Position numbers and translations under genes: made by a program. A stretch of 8,322 nucleotides of DNA, from the NCBI GenBank assembly GCA_035391225.1, contig DAOPKN010000085.1, positions 1 through 8,322 on the forward strand. Direction: 5' to 3'. Shown here piece after piece: positions 6,730-8,322 of the stretch. Source of the DNA: DAOPKN01 sp035391225 (GTDB taxonomy: Bacteria; Thermotogota; Thermotogae; MWEM01). Positions within the stretch are counted from its first letter, which is position 1. Each line of letters opens with the position of its first letter. The notes under the pieces were generated by a model, which saw nothing but the letters and a program-made list of their open reading frames with translations, ran no database searches and was not told where the DNA came from.

Positions 6730-7470
6730 ATGAGCGAAGTGACCGAACGCGCCGTGGGGCTCTGGGCGAAAAGCATTGCCCAAACACTCCCCCTTTTGAA
6801 AGAACTGCTGGAAGCCTCCGAACCCGTCACGGGTCTTTTCCGCATATGCCAGGATCGTTTCCTACCCCTGTTGGAATCCAGTGATTTCTGGAACCAGCTC
6901 CACCAGGTGGGGCTTTTCTTCGACGGCATTGTGCAGATGGCCCAAAACGATTTGCAAACGCTTTCCGAACTGGAAGAGCTTCGCAGGATCGTGGAGAAGA
7001 GAGTTTCCGATGCTTCTTCCTCTTTCCCGGAAGATTTCTGGAAAACGCTGTCAAGGGCCATGGAAAAGCATCGTGTCTGGATTTCTTTCATGAAGAAGGA
7101 ATCGCAGAATGCCCAAATCAACCGGGGGGTTCTGGCCAGTTTCTTCCGCTACGAAAAGAGCCTGAAAGAACTGCTGGAAATCGAGTTGCTCGCCATGGAG
7201 GGAGAGAAGTCCAAGGTTCCGGTACAGGAACAGATCCAATGGCAACGCTTCTTCTACCTGCTGTGTCGCCTGGAAGGTGAGCTGGAAACCGTGAACCAGG
7301 CGTACCAGTCGATCATCCTCGAGCTCGAGCCATTCTTCTCGGGAACCCGGGAAAAGAACCTACAACACGCAATTCAAATTGCGGCAGCTTTTCCAGAAAA
7401 AAGCAGCACCGAAAGCATGTCGGCGGCGGGGGATCTGCAAACGTTATCCGGTTACTTGCGGATGATTTGA
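6730..7470 (+). CDS. Uncharacterised soluble helix-rich protein, second gene of the operon
   Basis: I do not recognise this 246-residue protein. It has no signal peptide or membrane segment and appears almost entirely helical, with Glu/Lys/Gln-rich amphipathic stretches (5-30, 62-95, 103-125, 135-160, 166-200) and a Ser/Ala-rich, probably flexible tail (222-238). LASFFR (135-140), QWQRFFYLL (170-178) and LEPFFS (199-204) occur in the same order as similar motifs in the C-terminal third of the upstream protein, suggesting shared ancestry; the match is by eye. The ATG at 6730 follows AAAAAGG by seven bases. Only 35 bases separate it from the preceding TGA, with no promoter or terminator between, so co-transcription is very likely. 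It converges on the transporter gene, whose stop is 31 bases away. Confidence 0.78.
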   Translation: MSEVTERAVGLWAKSIAQTLPLLKELLEASEPVTGLFRICQDRFLPLLESSDFWNQLHQVGLFFDGIVQMAQNDLQTLSELEELRRIVEKRVSDASSSFPEDFWKTLSRAMEKHRVWISFMKKESQNAQINRGVLASFFRYEKSLKELLEIELLAMEGEKSKVPVQEQIQWQRFFYLLCRLEGELETVNQAYQSIILELEPFFSGTREKNLQHAIQIAAAFPEKSSTESMSAAGDLQTLSGYLRMI

Positions 7471-7488
7471 CCCCAGTGCCCCGGGTCA
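7468..7488. terminator. Weak hairpin between convergent genes
   Basis: TGACCC (7468-7473, containing the stop codon) can pair with GGGTCA (7483-7488) over a nine-base loop. Neither strand has a following T-run, so intrinsic termination is doubtful. It is the only hairpin in the 31 bases between the two stop codons. ACCCCAGTGC (7470-7479) is identical to ten bases of the palindromic repeat family. Confidence 0.3.
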
Positions 7489-7501
7489 GCCCGAAACAAC
7501 A

Positions 7502-8236
7502 TCAGGAAAAGAAAAGGTAGTTGACCGCGCTCACCACCACCATGGCAAAGAGGATGTAGCGGATGAAGTTTGCGCCTTTCTGGATCGCGGTTTTCGCCCC
7601 CAGGTAGCCGCCCAGCATCGCACCTGCAGCGAGCGCCAACCCCACGAGGATGTTGATTTGCCCATTTAGCGCGAAGATCAGCAGCGAAACCGAGGTATAG
7701 CACAGCACGATGAACACCTTGATGGCGTTGGTGCGCACGAGATCGTAGCCTTCGAGCAGCACCAGCGCACTGATCAAAAAGAAACCAACCCCGGCTTGGA
7801 TAAACCCCCCGTAAACCCCGATGCCAAAGAAAACCAGCACGCTGAGCCAGTTTTTCCGTTTCACCTGCCGCTGCTGCGTCCACACCTTCGGTTTCCACAA
7901 GATGAAAACACTCATCACGATAAAAATGCCACCGACCACGGTCTTGAGAACGGATGTATCCATTTGAACCGCGGTAAGCGAACCCAGCGTTGCGCCTGCA
8001 GTAGTGGGAACCGCGAGGAAGATCGCCCGTTTCCAATCCAGCATCTTTCCCTTGCTGAACTTCCGCGAAGCCACGAGGTTTTGCAGCAAGATCCCGATGC
8101 GGTTGGTACCGTTGGCCACGTTCAGCTCCAATCCCAAGAAAGTCATGGCCGGCAGCGTGATCATCGATCCTCCCCCCGCCAACACGTTGACGAAACCCGC
8201 GCCAAGCCCAGCAAGGAAAACCAACAGGTATTGCAA
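7502..8236 (-). CDS. TauE/SafE (DUF81) family membrane transporter
   Basis: This is an inner-membrane protein of the family that includes the proposed sulfite exporter TauE and sulfoacetate exporter SafE; substrates of most members are unknown and their symbols are not safe to transfer. The 244 residues are a normal family length. The first hydrophobic segment contains GAGFVNVLAGGGS (12-24), the typical glycine-rich family start, followed by NGTNRI (42-47). Further hydrophobic segments lie at about 70-91, 96-114, 130-162, 171-190, 194-214 and 223-243. The second half has GGFIQAGVGFF (143-153), the internal-repeat counterpart of the first motif. The start is TTG at 8236, preceded by an unusually long Shine-Dalgarno site and an extended -10 promoter. 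It seems to be transcribed alone. Sulfite or an organosulfonate is a guess from the family; the lyase gene 2 kb away is only a loose sulfur link. Confidence 0.88.
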   Translation of the reverse strand: MQYLLVFLAGLGAGFVNVLAGGGSMITLPAMTFLGLELNVANGTNRIGILLQNLVASRKFSKGKMLDWKRAIFLAVPTTAGATLGSLTAVQMDTSVLKTVVGGIFIVMSVFILWKPKVWTQQRQVKRKNWLSVLVFFGIGVYGGFIQAGVGFFLISALVLLEGYDLVRTNAIKVFIVLCYTSVSLLIFALNGQINILVGLALAAGAMLGGYLGAKTAIQKGANFIRYILFAMVVVSAVNYLFFS

Positions 8237-8241
8237 AAAAT

Positions 8242-8251
8242 CCCCTCCTCC
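8242..8251 (-). promoter_or_regulatory. Strong Shine-Dalgarno site fixing the TTG start of the transporter gene
   Basis: The minus strand reads GGAGGAGGGG, then five bases, then TTG. No ATG or GTG in frame lies between this site and the promoter, so TTG at 8236 is the natural start. Confidence 0.75.
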
Positions 8252-8262
8252 CGAAGTGATCG

Positions 8263-8271
8263 ATTATAGCA
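8263..8271 (-). promoter_or_regulatory. Extended -10 promoter of the transporter gene
   Basis: The minus strand reads TGCTATAAT, identical to the oxidoreductase promoter over these nine bases. At 17 bases spacing the -35 position holds GCAAAA, a poor match. Transcription would start near 8256, about 20 bases before the TTG. Confidence 0.65.
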
Positions 8272-8295
8272 CGGGGACTCCCCCCTTTTGCCTCT

Positions 8296-8322
8296 TGGGA
8301 CCGCCGCACCCCAGTGCGGCTC
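8296..8322 (-). repeat. Third copy of the palindromic repeat, at the right edge
   Basis: The minus strand from 8322 carries CCGCAC-TGGG-GTGCGG with flanking GAG and GGTCCCA. By eye it matches arm B of the 4066-4142 element at 24 of 27 positions and arm A at 23. Relative to arm A the base pair beside the loop has flipped from G-C to C-G, keeping the stem. It lies upstream of the transporter promoter and reaches the window end, so a partner copy just outside is possible. It could also act as a terminator of the next minus-strand gene. Confidence 0.6.

Noticed and set aside
4157..8236. A sulfur-metabolism cluster linking the C-S lyase and the TauE-type transporter
   Set aside because: The two genes are separated by an unrelated plus-strand operon and have separate promoters, and the transporter substrate is unknown.
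1..8322. CRISPR arrays, phage genes, transposases, rRNA or tRNA genes
   Set aside because: Reading the window on both strands showed none; the only repeats are the short palindromic copies described.

Overview
The window looks like ordinary chromosome from a moderately GC-rich anaerobic bacterium. The main evidence is a complete single-chain pyruvate:ferredoxin (flavodoxin) oxidoreductase, the oxygen-sensitive enzyme by which fermentative anaerobes turn pyruvate into acetyl-CoA and reduced ferredoxin. Shine-Dalgarno sites, GTG/TTG starts and TATAAT boxes are bacterial. I cannot name the phylum from the sequence alone.

Layout, left to right. Positions 1-77 hold the first 25 codons of a minus-strand exported protein or lipoprotein, which continues off the left edge. 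A 372-base AT-rich gap (78-449) carries that gene's likely promoter and the terminator of the next gene. The oxidoreductase gene (450-3974, minus) fills almost half of the window. Upstream of it, 3975-4156 holds its extended -10 promoter and a 77-base inverted pair of palindromic repeats, one arm of which also looks like the terminator of the next gene. A MalY/PatB-type PLP-dependent C-S lyase/aminotransferase follows (4157-5335, minus). It is divergent from a two-gene plus-strand operon (5480-6694 and 6730-7470) of soluble, helix-rich proteins that I do not recognise. A TauE/SafE (DUF81) membrane transporter lies convergent to that operon (7502-8236, minus). The window closes with its promoter and another copy of the palindromic repeat at the right edge.

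The recognised genes suggest pyruvate fermentation, sulfur amino acid breakdown and anion export. Each has its own promoter, so I see no evidence that they form one pathway. Four of the five proposed promoters have the form TGnTATAAT with no good -35. The least ordinary items are the REPIN-like element between the lyase and oxidoreductase genes, the unrecognised two-gene operon, whose products may be distantly related to each other, and a perfect dyad around the -10 box of the lyase gene. I see no CRISPR array, tRNA, rRNA, transposase or phage gene.
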